From assembly GCA_903875225.1 (NCBI GenBank), contig CAIQVJ010000112.1:186001-250000 (forward strand): a stretch of 64,000 nt of DNA, read 5' to 3'. This stretch comes from an uncultured Pseudomonadota bacterium (GTDB lineage Bacteria; Myxococcota_A; UBA796; SXON01). The position numbers and the translations under genes were made by a program. The notes beneath the pieces are model-generated. The model was given only the letters and a program-made list of their open reading frames with translations, had not been told where the DNA came from and searched no databases. Positions 28,286 through 37,678 of the stretch are shown here, in pieces. The stretch's first letter is position 1, and each line of letters begins with the position of its first letter.

Positions 28286-29359
28286 ATGTCCGACCCGGTC
28301 CTCTACTCTCCGTTCAAGCTCGGCCGCATCACGCTCGCAAACCGCATCGTGATGGCCCCCATGACACGAAACCGTTCCCCCGGGGGGGCGCCAGGAGCCC
28401 TGGTGGCGACGTACTACGCGCAGCGCGCCGAGGCGGGCCTGATCATCACCGAGGGCGCCTCGCCCTCGCCGAACGGCATGGGCTACGCCCGGATCCCGGG
28501 GATCTACAATGCCGAACAGGTCGCCGCGTGGCGCCAGGTGACGGACGAGGTCCACCGCAAGGGAGGCCACATCTTCCTGCAGTTGATGCACACCGGGCGG
28601 GCCAGCGCCGCAGCCAACCTTCCGGGCGGCGCCCGGGTCCTCGGCCCTTCGGCCGTCGCGCTCACCCAGCCGGTGTGGACCGACATCGCGGGCAACCAGC
28701 CGGCGACCACGCCCATCGCAATGTCCGAGGCGGACATCGAGGCCACGCTCGAGGAGTACGCCCGCGCGGGTGAGCTCGCGGTCCAGGCGGGCTTCGACGG
28801 CGTGGAGATCCACGCCGCCAACGGCTACCTCGTCGACCAGTTCCTCAACACCGTGAGCAACAAACGCACCGACCGCTGGGGAGGCACGGTCGAGAACCGG
28901 ATCCGGTTTGCCGTGGAGGCAACACGACGCACCGCATCGCGGATCGGCGCGGACCGCGTCGGCGTGCGGGTCTCGCCGTACGGCGCATTCAACGACATGG
29001 GTCCCGACGCCGACATGGACGCGCTCTACGTCGCGTTGGCGAAAGAGCTCTCGGCGATCGGCGTCGCCTACGTGCACGTGGTCGACCACAGCCCGATGGG
29101 CGCTCCCCGGGTTCCGGACGAGATCAAGGCGGCCATCCGGGCGCACTTCAAGGGAACCTACATCCTCTCGGGGGGCTACGACCGCGCTCGCGCCGAAGCG
29201 GATCTCGCTGCCGGGAAGGGGGAGCTCGTGGCGTTCGGGCGCCCCTTCATCTCGAACCCGCGCCTGCCGACGCAGATGCGGGAGAACGCACCGCTCCAGC
29301 CGCCCGACTTCGCGACCTTCTACACGCCGGGGCCGGTCGGGTACACCGACTACCCGTAG
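28286..29359 (+). CDS. NADH:flavin oxidoreductase, old yellow enzyme family
   Basis: The 357-residue FMN enzyme is a TIM barrel of the OYE class, which reduces activated C=C bonds with NAD(P)H. It starts DPVLYSPFKLGRITLANRIVMAPMTRNRS, with the FMN-binding PMTR. HTGRAS, GVEIHAANGYLVDQFLN (catalytic His and Asn) and TDRWGGTVENRIRF follow, and the end has FGRPFISNPRLP. ATG 28286 is preferred over an in-frame GTG at 28265. It stands alone. Confidence 0.94.
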   Translation: MSDPVLYSPFKLGRITLANRIVMAPMTRNRSPGGAPGALVATYYAQRAEAGLIITEGASPSPNGMGYARIPGIYNAEQVAAWRQVTDEVHRKGGHIFLQLMHTGRASAAANLPGGARVLGPSAVALTQPVWTDIAGNQPATTPIAMSEADIEATLEEYARAGELAVQAGFDGVEIHAANGYLVDQFLNTVSNKRTDRWGGTVENRIRFAVEATRRTASRIGADRVGVRVSPYGAFNDMGPDADMDALYVALAKELSAIGVAYVHVVDHSPMGAPRVPDEIKAAIRAHFKGTYILSGGYDRARAEADLAAGKGELVAFGRPFISNPRLPTQMRENAPLQPPDFATFYTPGPVGYTDYP

Positions 29360-29449
29360 TCACCGGGGTCGACGCGATGTCCCTGGCGCCGGGCCCTGGT
29401 CGGGCCGGCTCCGGGCACAATCGCCCGATCTCCATCCCGCTCGACGGGA

Positions 29450-31378
29450 TCAGTCCGGGTCGCACACGCCGTCGCACACGCTCGCGAGGCTGCCGGTGGT
29501 GAAGAACGCGGCGATCTGATCCTTCGCGGACTCCTCGCCGGGGAGCATGTTGTGCGGGTTCTGTTCCAGCCCGACCGGTGCCGGCTCCGGGTTCTCGGTC
29601 ACGCCGTAGTCCCACTCGAGCAGGCCCGAGCCGACCATCGGGTCGGTGACCGGGTCTAGGCCGAACACGTCGCGCGGGGCGGTGTCGAGCAGGCCGGCTC
29701 CGACCGTGCGGGCGTAGACCTCGCCGGCGATGGAGGTGACGGTGTCGTCGCCGATCCCGACCTGGAACAGGAAGCGTCGGTCGGGCGCGCCGCCGAGGTC
29801 ACTGCCATCGGGGAGGTAGTGGGCCCAGCCGCCGGCCTCGGTCGGGTCCCAGAGCATCTGGGCGAGGGGGACGATGAGCGAGATGTCCACGGGATCGTCG
29901 TACTTCGCGGCGAGCAGCATCAGGAAGCTGGTGAACGCCGATGACCGCGTGAGGAGCAGCGAGAACGGCATCCCGGAGATCTGCATGACCGCGTTCTGGA
30001 TGGTCGGCGACATCGCGACCTGCGCCCCGCCGAGCACGCTCCCGAGCGAGACCCCGTAGTAGTCCACGCCGGAGGGGTCGATGAGCGAGACGCCGTCGAC
30101 CGTCAGCGCGGGCTCGCCCACCATGTCGCCCTGCATCAGGCGCGTCATCAGGAGGCCCTCGATGTGGCCCTGCGTGAGGCCATCGGGGATCATCGTGAAG
30201 TCCGAGGGGTCGCTCGCCATCATCAGCGTGACGGCGTTGTAGTCGTCGCTGCTCATGCCGCGCCAGCTGGTGGCGTACAGGATGGCGTGGCTGCGATCGG
30301 CGATGTCGGTGAACGGCCCGCCGGCGATGTCCTGGTGCTCGCCGAAGAGCCCGTGTCCGCCCTGGACGAGGCGGGAGGGGGAAGGATCGGCCATCACCGA
30401 GCAGGGGACGACGATGGTGAAGCCCGTCTCCGTCGTCCCGTTCTGCGTGACGTTGCCATCGGCGTCGCGGTGGAGGAACGACCCCGGGGCTGCCGACTCG
30501 AGGTACAGCGGCACGGTGATGGTGCCCTCGATGCGGCGGCCGAGCGTCTCGCCCGCGGAGCACGCGCCGTCCTGGGTCGACGTGATCGTGTAGGCCGGCC
30601 CTCCCTCCGGGATCGTGGCGAGCGCGGCGTCGCGCACGCCGACCATCTCCCCGAGCGATCCCTCCGCGGACACCGTGACGAAGTCCCAGGCGAGCTGGAG
30701 GTCCGCGCGCACGAAACCGGCTGTCTCCAGCACGGGGAAGACGGTGCTGTCGTACTCGTCGCGCTGGCGCTCGAGGTCGGGGTCGCTGGTCGACGCCGCA
30801 TCCCGCAGCGTCGCGAACCCGGCCGGGGCCGCCACGGGCGCGCCGTCCGAGCCGAGCAGGTTGCGGATGCCGACGACGTAGCGGTGGCCGTGCTCGAGGG
30901 GAACCACGGGGTGCATGACGAGCGCTGCCCGTGCATCGTCGGCGGTGAACGCCTCGCGCTCGATGTAGTGCGGCACCCGCACACCTGTCTCGGCGTCCAC
31001 GATCACCGTGGTGACATCCTCGTCGAGGTAGTCGCCGAGGTTGTCGAACGACAGCGATCCCGGACTGTGCACGTCGGCGCCCGCCAGCAGCGCATACAGC
31101 GGGGCCATCGTGGAGAACCCGTCGCGCCGGTTCCAGGAGTCCGGTCGCATTGCGACGCCGAACTTGTCTGCGGGCAACGAGGTGGGTCCGAAGGCGACCC
31201 GGTAGCCGGACGGCGTGGCCGGGTCTGCGTCCAGGTAGAAGGAGGAGGGAAACGGGAGCAGGCAATTGCTCTCGTCCACGGGGTTGCAGTCGCCGCGCAC
31301 GGTCTCGGCGACCGGGTTGCTGTCGGCGGTGTCGTCGGGCTTGCCGGCGCAGGAGGTGAGGAGGAGGAGCGGGAGCAT
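29450..31378 (-). CDS. lipoprotein with alpha/beta-hydrolase features
   Basis: The 642-residue product starts MLPLLLLTSCAGKPDDTADS, a short signal with a lipobox Cys10 and an Asp/Ser/Thr-rich linker. A lipase-like elbow GVSLGSVLGG (Gly-x-Ser-x-Gly) and a preceding QGGHGLFGE (oxyanion region) suggest an alpha/beta hydrolase. The N-terminal half (LLPFPSSFYLDADPATPSGYR) resembles large secreted lipases of myxobacteria; substrate unknown. It begins 16 bp after the DUF4340 gene, so it may be the last gene of that operon. Confidence 0.72.
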   Translation of the reverse strand: MLPLLLLTSCAGKPDDTADSNPVAETVRGDCNPVDESNCLLPFPSSFYLDADPATPSGYRVAFGPTSLPADKFGVAMRPDSWNRRDGFSTMAPLYALLAGADVHSPGSLSFDNLGDYLDEDVTTVIVDAETGVRVPHYIEREAFTADDARAALVMHPVVPLEHGHRYVVGIRNLLGSDGAPVAAPAGFATLRDAASTSDPDLERQRDEYDSTVFPVLETAGFVRADLQLAWDFVTVSAEGSLGEMVGVRDAALATIPEGGPAYTITSTQDGACSAGETLGRRIEGTITVPLYLESAAPGSFLHRDADGNVTQNGTTETGFTIVVPCSVMADPSPSRLVQGGHGLFGEHQDIAGGPFTDIADRSHAILYATSWRGMSSDDYNAVTLMMASDPSDFTMIPDGLTQGHIEGLLMTRLMQGDMVGEPALTVDGVSLIDPSGVDYYGVSLGSVLGGAQVAMSPTIQNAVMQISGMPFSLLLTRSSAFTSFLMLLAAKYDDPVDISLIVPLAQMLWDPTEAGGWAHYLPDGSDLGGAPDRRFLFQVGIGDDTVTSIAGEVYARTVGAGLLDTAPRDVFGLDPVTDPMVGSGLLEWDYGVTENPEPAPVGLEQNPHNMLPGEESAKDQIAAFFTTGSLASVCDGVCDPD

Positions 31379-31394
31379 CCCGCGAGGGTATCCG

Positions 31395-32708
31395 CTACCG
31401 CCCGAACACGCGTTCGATCTCCGCGAGCGTCTGCAGTTTGATCTGGAACACGCCCGCGCTCGCCCGCACCGGGACGACCTGATGTCCCTCGGCGTCCTTC
31501 TCCGGCTGTCCGAGCTCCAGGACCAGCTCCGCGCCGTCGGCGAGGGTGATCACCAGCCGCCCGGCGGCTGCCTCGAAGGCTGTCGTGTCGGGGATCCCGG
31601 AGGCACGAAGTCCGGAGAGCGCGACGACCAGGGCATCGGCGAGCTTCGGGTCCACGTCCATGTTCGCGGGCTGCGTCACGGTCCAGCCGGGGCCCTCGGC
31701 GTCGCGGGCGATCGCCACGGTGAGGGAGCCCTCGGTGAGCGCCAGGCCGCGGACGCCGTCCGGCTGGAAGCGGAGGATCGTGCGGTCCCGAAGCGCCGTT
31801 GTGGGTTGGGTGAGCATGCGGGCGAGCTGCGCTGTCACCGCGAAGACCTCGGGGCGGCCATCCACGCGGATGTAGGCCGTCTTGTCGTCACTCGCGCTGC
31901 CGAGGGTGATGGTCCGGGCCGTGCCGCCAGCCGTGATGGTGGCGATCGCCAGCGGTGGGTCGAAGCCGCCAGGAAACGCAGCGTTGTGGATGTCCCCCGC
32001 GCGGACCCGGCAGAGCGCGCGGGCCATCGCCGCGATGCTCTCGGAGTCGACCGGGAAGGAGCCGGCCGGCACCGGCGACCAGGTCTCCCCGGTGCGTGCA
32101 AACGAGAGGGTCTCGGCCCCGCGTCGGATCTCGAGCGCCGTGACGGCCTTCTGGTCCAGGTCGAGCACCACGTGGTCCCGCCAGTCCGCGGCGGGCTGAT
32201 CGTAGCGTTGCCGCTGCCCGACGGCTGCCCGGTACACGTCCTGGGTGCCGGGCAGCCGCACGAACGAGGTGTTCGGGCCCACCGTCCGCCCGACGATCAC
32301 CTGGAGGGCGGGCGTCTCGGCCGTGGTGTAGAGCTCCACGACCTTCGCGTCCTGGTCCTCGAGCTGGTAGTCCTTCAGGTTTCCCGTGTCGATCTTCGCG
32401 TCCATCGGGATGCCGAGTCCGTAGAGCCTCAAGAGCGCCCGGACCTGTGCCACGTCGGCCGGGTAGTCCAGCGGGGCGACGATCTGCCAACGCTCGGCGT
32501 CCGGCTTGCCCTTCTGGAACGCCGTGCGGTCGATCTCGAGGCGATCGATCGGCGAGCTGATCACCACCCTCGTCACGTCGTCCGGGACCACTGCGGGCAG
32601 GGTGGGGAGCGCCCCGGGTCTGGCCGCGGGCGAGACCGCCCAGCCGTTTGCCAGCGTCAGGATGACGGCAACCGCAAGCAAGAACCAGGTCTTTCTCTGA
32701 AGCCTCAT
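31395..32708 (-). CDS. DUF4340 domain protein
   Basis: The 437-residue protein has one N-terminal membrane segment (WFLLAVAVILTLANGWAVS) and a large extracytoplasmic part with DUF4340 features: repeated beta-rich blocks such as VTRVVISSPIDRLEIDRT, ALEIRRGAETLSFARTGE and LRDRTILRFQPDGV. DUF4340 genes usually follow GldF/GldG-type ABC genes, as here. ATG at 32708 overlaps the gldG stop (ATGA). The role is unknown but tied to the transporter. Confidence 0.85.
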   Translation of the reverse strand: MRLQRKTWFLLAVAVILTLANGWAVSPAARPGALPTLPAVVPDDVTRVVISSPIDRLEIDRTAFQKGKPDAERWQIVAPLDYPADVAQVRALLRLYGLGIPMDAKIDTGNLKDYQLEDQDAKVVELYTTAETPALQVIVGRTVGPNTSFVRLPGTQDVYRAAVGQRQRYDQPAADWRDHVVLDLDQKAVTALEIRRGAETLSFARTGETWSPVPAGSFPVDSESIAAMARALCRVRAGDIHNAAFPGGFDPPLAIATITAGGTARTITLGSASDDKTAYIRVDGRPEVFAVTAQLARMLTQPTTALRDRTILRFQPDGVRGLALTEGSLTVAIARDAEGPGWTVTQPANMDVDPKLADALVVALSGLRASGIPDTTAFEAAAGRLVITLADGAELVLELGQPEKDAEGHQVVPVRASAGVFQIKLQTLAEIERVFGR

Positions 32709-34351
32709 CGCGTCCTCTCCGCGTCCCGCAGCCGGGCGCTGCGCGCTCGTCGCCGCCGGCGGACCGCGCCTGCGAGGAGGAGCGCTGCCGGCGCCCAGCC
32801 CAGGAGCGCCGCCTTCCATCCGGCGCGCTCCGCGTTGGTGGTTGGCCGGAGCGCAGGCATCGCGGCTGATTTTCCACGAATGCTGAGCAGGGCCTCGTCG
32901 GCGACGAGCCAGTCGCAGAGGTTCTGCATGAAATCAAGATTGTTGGCGACGAAGTCTGCAGACCCCGAGACCACGAGCCGCGTTGGGGCGCCTTCGATCT
33001 GCTGCGGAGACTCCTTCGGCGGAGCGCCATCGTCATTCGGGTCGGCGCTCGTCACGCTGGGTGCATCCGGCTCGGCGGTCGGGACGGGTCTTGCCTCGAA
33101 GAACGAGCGGAAGGAGCCGGTCATCGCGACGAGCAGCGGGAAGGGCCCCCGGTGCTCGCTGGAGAGGACGTTCTGGATCTTGACGGGGTCGAGCGTCTCC
33201 AGGTTCGCGACCACGCCGGAAGCGCTGCTCGAGCGGGCGAGCACCTCGCTCGAAACGCCCACCGGCAGCGCATCCGAGACCGTGAGCGTAGAGGCGAAGG
33301 GGAACAGCAGCGAGTCGAGCCCTCCCACCATCACGCTCGCCCTCGAGAGGTCGATCGCCTTGGGGATGAGCGGGTAGTTGACGTCGCGGTAGCCCTGCCC
33401 GCCGCTCGCCTTGACGGGAAACCGCATCTGCCCGTTCTGGACCCTGTCGAGCACCAGGTCCCGGTTCACCCGTACGCCGAAAGACCCGAGCAGCGGGTCC
33501 AGCCCGCTCGACACCCGCTGCGGTCGCATCGATCGCAGATCCGGCCGGGTGTTCGTGACGAAGGCGGCGAGCGCCCCGCCCCGCATCACGAACTGGTCGA
33601 GCTGGTACAGGGCACGCTCCCCGAGCGCGTGTTGAGGACCGACCACGAGCATGGCATCGACATCCTCAGGGATGCTGCCCGCGCCGCCGAGCGGGATCTG
33701 CTTGAGCACGAACTTCCGGGCGAGCTCTCCTGCGAGCGTACGCAGCGGCCCCGCGTCCTTCAGGAAGTCGGGCTCGCCATCCCCGATCGCCCAGCCGAGG
33801 GTCTTCACGTCCTCCCGCCGGGTGGACAGGCGATGCAGGGCCGCCGCGACGTTGTACTCGAGCGTGCCGAGGTCGGTCACGGCGGGGAGCACCTCCTGCT
33901 TGTCGCCGTACAGGAGCACCACGCCCATCCAGATCTTGCGGAGCTCGGCGCGGTCCTGCTCCCGGAACGTGTAGTCCAGTTGCTGCAGCCCGAAGCCCGC
34001 CGCCGCGCTTGCGGCCTCCTTGTCATCGCCCGGATCGATGGTCTCGATCGTCATCCTGCCGCGTGCGTAGATCGCGAACTCCTCCAGCTTGTCCTTCACG
34101 AACTGCTCGTGGTTCTGGTAGGGTGCGCCGAGTCCGTGCGTGAAGTAGACGCGGGCCACGATCGGCCGGTCCATCTGTTGTACGAGCTGCTTGGATGCCT
34201 CGCTGAGGGTGTAGAGCCGCTCCTGGGAGAGGTCGACGCGGGCGACGTGGAAGGCTGCAAACCCGTTGGCCAGGACCACGATCAGCACCGTCAGCAGCAT
34301 TTGCAGGTGGCTGTTGAAGAGCTGTTGGGTCCGGGAGGTCCAGCGGGTCAT
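32705..34351 (-). CDS. gldG: GldG-like ABC transporter auxiliary protein
   Basis: The 548-residue protein has an N-terminal membrane helix (QMLLTVLIVVLANGFAAFHV), an extracytoplasmic domain with LYTLSEASKQLVQQMDRPI (the family's opening block) and a C-terminal helix (WAPAALLLAGAV) followed by an Arg-rich tail. It has the layout of GldG (DUF4350/ABC_transp_aux). GldG works with GldF in gliding in Bacteroidota and, in other phyla, with a GldA ATPase. ATG at 34351 overlaps the gldF stop. Confidence 0.85.
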   Translation of the reverse strand: MTRWTSRTQQLFNSHLQMLLTVLIVVLANGFAAFHVARVDLSQERLYTLSEASKQLVQQMDRPIVARVYFTHGLGAPYQNHEQFVKDKLEEFAIYARGRMTIETIDPGDDKEAASAAAGFGLQQLDYTFREQDRAELRKIWMGVVLLYGDKQEVLPAVTDLGTLEYNVAAALHRLSTRREDVKTLGWAIGDGEPDFLKDAGPLRTLAGELARKFVLKQIPLGGAGSIPEDVDAMLVVGPQHALGERALYQLDQFVMRGGALAAFVTNTRPDLRSMRPQRVSSGLDPLLGSFGVRVNRDLVLDRVQNGQMRFPVKASGGQGYRDVNYPLIPKAIDLSRASVMVGGLDSLLFPFASTLTVSDALPVGVSSEVLARSSSASGVVANLETLDPVKIQNVLSSEHRGPFPLLVAMTGSFRSFFEARPVPTAEPDAPSVTSADPNDDGAPPKESPQQIEGAPTRLVVSGSADFVANNLDFMQNLCDWLVADEALLSIRGKSAAMPALRPTTNAERAGWKAALLGWAPAALLLAGAVRRRRRARSARLRDAERTR

Positions 34352-35118
34352 TCGAGGCGTCGTCGCTCCAGCATCCAGACGGCCCAGTGGAGCCCCAGGC
34401 CCGTGATGCCCCCCCAGAACACCAGGTCGCGCATGTCGATCACGCCGCGGGCCAGGTTGTCGAAGTGGTAGGTGAAGCTGACGTATTGGAAGAGCGGCAG
34501 GAGGGCGAGGGGTGCCCGATCGAGGAACAGGCCGAGCACATACGGGAACGTCGTGATCGCCAGTGCGACCAGGAAGGCCACGATCGGGTTCGCCGTCGAG
34601 GCGCTCGACCCGAGCCCCACCCCGGTGAGGGCCGCCCCGAGCAGCGCGAGCCCCAGGTAGCCACCGCACACGGGACCCCAGTCGAGCCCGCACTCGCTGA
34701 ACATGCGGAGGAGGAACGGTGCCCCGTCGGCCGCGGAGGGGGTCGACAGCGCGGCGAGCATCAGCGGGTAGCCGAGCGTGCTCCCGATCAAGAGCCCGAC
34801 GAGCACGAGCGTCGCGAGGAACTTGCCCATCACCAGCTCTGGCTCCGTGATGGGCAGGGTGGCGAGGATCTCGATGGTGCCCGCCCGCCGTTCCTCGGCG
34901 AACACCCGCATCGTGAGCGCGGGGACGAGGATCAGCAGGAAGAAGCCGGCCCAGAAGAACACGCCGCGCATCGTCGCCGTGCCGCCGGTGTACACATCGT
35001 CGAACCAGAGCGAGAACCCGCCCACGAGGATGCCGTAGATGGGCACGACGAGGTAGGCCAGGGGCTGATCGAACGCGGACGCGAGCTCCCGCCTCGAGAT
35101 CGCGAGCACCGTCTGCAC
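34348..35118 (-). CDS. gldF: GldF-like ABC-2 type permease
   Basis: The 256-residue protein has six hydrophobic segments and the ABC-2 permease hallmark RVFAEERRAGTIEILATLPITEPELVMGKFLAT. It is the membrane permease of a GldA/F/G exporter. GTG at 35118 follows directly on the TAG of the cyclic-nucleotide-binding gene. No ATP-binding subunit is seen anywhere in the operon, so it must be encoded elsewhere. Confidence 0.88.
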   Translation of the reverse strand: MQTVLAISRRELASAFDQPLAYLVVPIYGILVGGFSLWFDDVYTGGTATMRGVFFWAGFFLLILVPALTMRVFAEERRAGTIEILATLPITEPELVMGKFLATLVLVGLLIGSTLGYPLMLAALSTPSAADGAPFLLRMFSECGLDWGPVCGGYLGLALLGAALTGVGLGSSASTANPIVAFLVALAITTFPYVLGLFLDRAPLALLPLFQYVSFTYHFDNLARGVIDMRDLVFWGGITGLGLHWAVWMLERRRLE

Positions 35119-36090
35119 CTAGTCCTCCGCGGCTCGCAACACCGTGGAGAGAAAGGCCTCGTTCATCAGGCGGAGCTGCGTGGCCAGGGCGTCGATCATG
35201 CCGCGTCGGTACGCTGCGGCCTCCGGCGTCGTGCCGGCCTCCAGCTCGTCGGTGACCTCGGTCGGAAAGTACAGGAGCCAGGAAGATTCGAGCGAGGTGA
35301 CGCTCGAGCGCGACGCCAGGCTGCAGGTGGATCCGACGCGCCCGAACACCCTGCCGGGGCCGAGCACTGCGGCGCGCGCGGGGGCGCCATCCGCGGACGG
35401 ATGCCATATGCCGACCGAGCCCGACGCCACCATCCACGAGCCGTCCACCGCCTCCCCCCGCGTGACGATCGCCTTCGAGCGAGGCACGTTCGTGAGGGAC
35501 AGGCGGGCGGCGATGTTGCGGACGACCTGCGGGTCGCGGCTCGCGAACCCCGGGACGAGCCGAAGGACCTCGTGCGGTTCCGGTCCCGCCTGCATCCCGA
35601 AGACGCTGGCGATCCGGCCCAGCACGCTCGGGGTGGGGAGCGGTTCGGCCTCGGTGAGCTCGGCGATGCGGGCCTCCATGTCCTGGATGCGGCGGTACAG
35701 GCATCGCAGCGCAAAGGCTTCGAGGTTCTTCACCATCGGGTTGCCCTGCACGCGCAGGAACCGCAGCGCATCCTCGTCGAGGATCAGGAGCTTCGTGGGG
35801 CCGACCATGCTGGTGACGGTGGCCGAGCGCCGGTCGAAGGTGCCGAAGAGCGCCATCTCGCCGACGATGTCTCCGACGCCCACCCGTGCGAGCTCCACGT
35901 CGCCGAGCGAGACCATGAGCTCGCCGTCCAGGACGATCACGAGGCTGCGGTCGGCCTCGCCCTCGCGGAGCAGCTCTTCGCCCGCGCCGATCGTGTACGG
36001 CTTCAGGCCTGCGTTCGCGATCGCGCGCTCCTCGTCGTCGAGCCCGTCAAAGAGCCCGATACCGTCGACCTCGGTGTCGTCAGGTTCCAC
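35119..36090 (-). CDS. tandem cyclic-nucleotide-binding-like domain protein
   Basis: The 323-residue protein contains two CNMP-type domains. The first is about residues 10-125 (AGEELLREGEADRSLVIVLDGELMV, GVGDIVGEMALF with the phosphate-binding-cassette shape). The second, about 170-285 (VPRSKAIVTRGEAVDGSWMVASG), is weaker and its cassette is less typical. No DNA-binding domain follows. It is probably a signal sensor linked to the ABC genes it is cotranscribed with. GTG at 36090, 3 bp after the upstream stop. Confidence 0.8.
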   Translation of the reverse strand: MEPDDTEVDGIGLFDGLDDEERAIANAGLKPYTIGAGEELLREGEADRSLVIVLDGELMVSLGDVELARVGVGDIVGEMALFGTFDRRSATVTSMVGPTKLLILDEDALRFLRVQGNPMVKNLEAFALRCLYRRIQDMEARIAELTEAEPLPTPSVLGRIASVFGMQAGPEPHEVLRLVPGFASRDPQVVRNIAARLSLTNVPRSKAIVTRGEAVDGSWMVASGSVGIWHPSADGAPARAAVLGPGRVFGRVGSTCSLASRSSVTSLESSWLLYFPTEVTDELEAGTTPEAAAYRRGMIDALATQLRLMNEAFLSTVLRAAED

Positions 36091-36093
36091 GGA

Positions 36094-36489
36094 TCACCGA
36101 GGGGCCGTCAGCGCAAGCGTGGTCACCCCGGCGGTGTACGCGAGCGCCGCCCGGTCGTAGTCCCAGTCCTTCAGCCATGCCACCGAGTCCTTGGAATGCA
36201 GGTTCGAGGCGTCGACCACCGAGACCAGGTAGGAGGCCCCGGCGAGCGTGACGCCCCCGGCGGTGACCCCCTTCCAGGGCGTGCCGATGTCTTCGTCCGC
36301 AGCGACGATGACCTTGTTGGTCTCGACGGTGCCGACGATCGCCGTTGCGACGCCCAGGGCCTGGGTGAGCGTGTAGAGCACGGCCCGCACGGGCTTCTTC
36401 TGGATGTACAGATCCGTGCCGAACGGCAGGAGCGACAGGGCCGCAGGCTCGGCCATGGCAGAGGAAACGAGCAGAAGTCCGGGGAGCAT
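36094..36489 (-). CDS. small exported/membrane protein of unknown function
   Basis: The 131-residue product has a signal-like start (MLPGLLLVSSAMAEPAA) and two further hydrophobic stretches (AVLYTLTQALGVATAIVG, VTAGGVTLAGASYLVSVV), similar in outline to DUF5683-type small membrane proteins. It opens the GldF/GldG operon and faces the 36546 gene across 56 bp. I recognise no family with confidence. Confidence 0.55.
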   Translation of the reverse strand: MLPGLLLVSSAMAEPAALSLLPFGTDLYIQKKPVRAVLYTLTQALGVATAIVGTVETNKVIVAADEDIGTPWKGVTAGGVTLAGASYLVSVVDASNLHSKDSVAWLKDWDYDRAALAYTAGVTTLALTAPR

Positions 36490-36545
36490 GCATCGGTCTT
36501 AGCCCGGTTCGCCCACGGGCGCTAAAATCGCGATACCGCGCGCTC

Positions 36546-37667
36546 GTGGCCCCCCCCGCACTCTTGCCGTTGGTCGCTCTCTTCGCCTGCACGCGACCTC
36601 CGGACCCGAGCCAGGCACTGCTGCCAACGCAGCTCTCCGTCCTGGTGGAGCACCAGGGGCTCTCCGGGCCCGAGCCGCTCTCCGTGGTGCTCGACCTGCG
36701 TCGGAACTCGCGAAACGAGCTGGATGTGCGCCTCTCGGAGGGCATGCGGCTCTGGGACGGCCGGCACCTCTGGGAGCTCACGGACACCGTCGGGCCGGAC
36801 GGGCATGGGCTGCACGTCGCCGACCTGCACGGCGCCCGGGGGGCAGACATCCCGCTGCACGCGGAGGGTCCGCTCCGGGTGGTGGGGATGACCCGCCGCG
36901 ATGTGTGGGTACAGCTCCCCAGCGGATCGGTCGCCGACTGTGAGCTCGATCAGCCGGTGTGCGCGCCCTCCATGCTGCAGTCGCTGCCGCTCGATCATCC
37001 GGGGCCGGGAGCGGGGTTCAAGCTCACGCTCGTCGACGGCGAGCTCCGCCTCCGGGTTCCCTTCGGCGACGAGCGGGGCATCGAGATCCTGGACCACGTC
37101 ACGGCGCTGCTGGGGGTTCACTGGGTGCACGAGACGTGGTTGGATCAGGACCCGCTGCTGGATCGGACCTATCGCGGCCGCGGAACGATCACCGCGGTGT
37201 CGCGGCTCGCCACGCTCGACGGCGACCTGCACGAGTGGGAGGACGCGGAGCCGCTGGTCGTCGAGGCCCCCTGGCAGATCGAGTCGGGGGGCGAGCGCTG
37301 GAAGGGCCCACGAGACGCCGGGTTCAGCGTCGCGGCATCGCATGTGTCCGGCGGGGACGGCCGCGTGTGCTTCGCCGGACGTGTCCGCGACGACGACTGG
37401 ACGAGTGACGACACCCTCACCTTCCACCTCGGCGAGACCGCGCTGGAGGTCAACCTGCTCACGCGGTCGACGGCGCAATCCCGGGTGGGAGACGGTTGGT
37501 TCTCGCGGGCCTACGAGGTCTGCATGGACGTAACGGTCCCCGCAGGCGTGACGGAGCTGCCCCTTTCTGTCGTTTTCCGGGACCGCGACGCCGGCGGGGA
37601 CACCGTGCTCGCCTCCGCGCCGATGGAGGATGGCCATCCCACCGGTGTCCTGCGGGGGATTCGCTGA
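36546..37667 (+). CDS. lipoprotein with a possible carbohydrate-binding-like domain
   Basis: The 373-residue product has a signal with lipobox Cys (PLVALFACTRPP). The C-terminal third (LDGDLHEWEDAEPLVV onward, SVAASHVSGGDGRVCFAGRVRDDDW) resembles sugar-binding-like (CBM9/DOMON-type) beta domains. The N-terminal half is unassigned. GTG start. Confidence 0.6.
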   Translation: MAPPALLPLVALFACTRPPDPSQALLPTQLSVLVEHQGLSGPEPLSVVLDLRRNSRNELDVRLSEGMRLWDGRHLWELTDTVGPDGHGLHVADLHGARGADIPLHAEGPLRVVGMTRRDVWVQLPSGSVADCELDQPVCAPSMLQSLPLDHPGPGAGFKLTLVDGELRLRVPFGDERGIEILDHVTALLGVHWVHETWLDQDPLLDRTYRGRGTITAVSRLATLDGDLHEWEDAEPLVVEAPWQIESGGERWKGPRDAGFSVAASHVSGGDGRVCFAGRVRDDDWTSDDTLTFHLGETALEVNLLTRSTAQSRVGDGWFSRAYEVCMDVTVPAGVTELPLSVVFRDRDAGGDTVLASAPMEDGHPTGVLRGIR

Positions 37668-37678
37668 CGCTGCTCACG

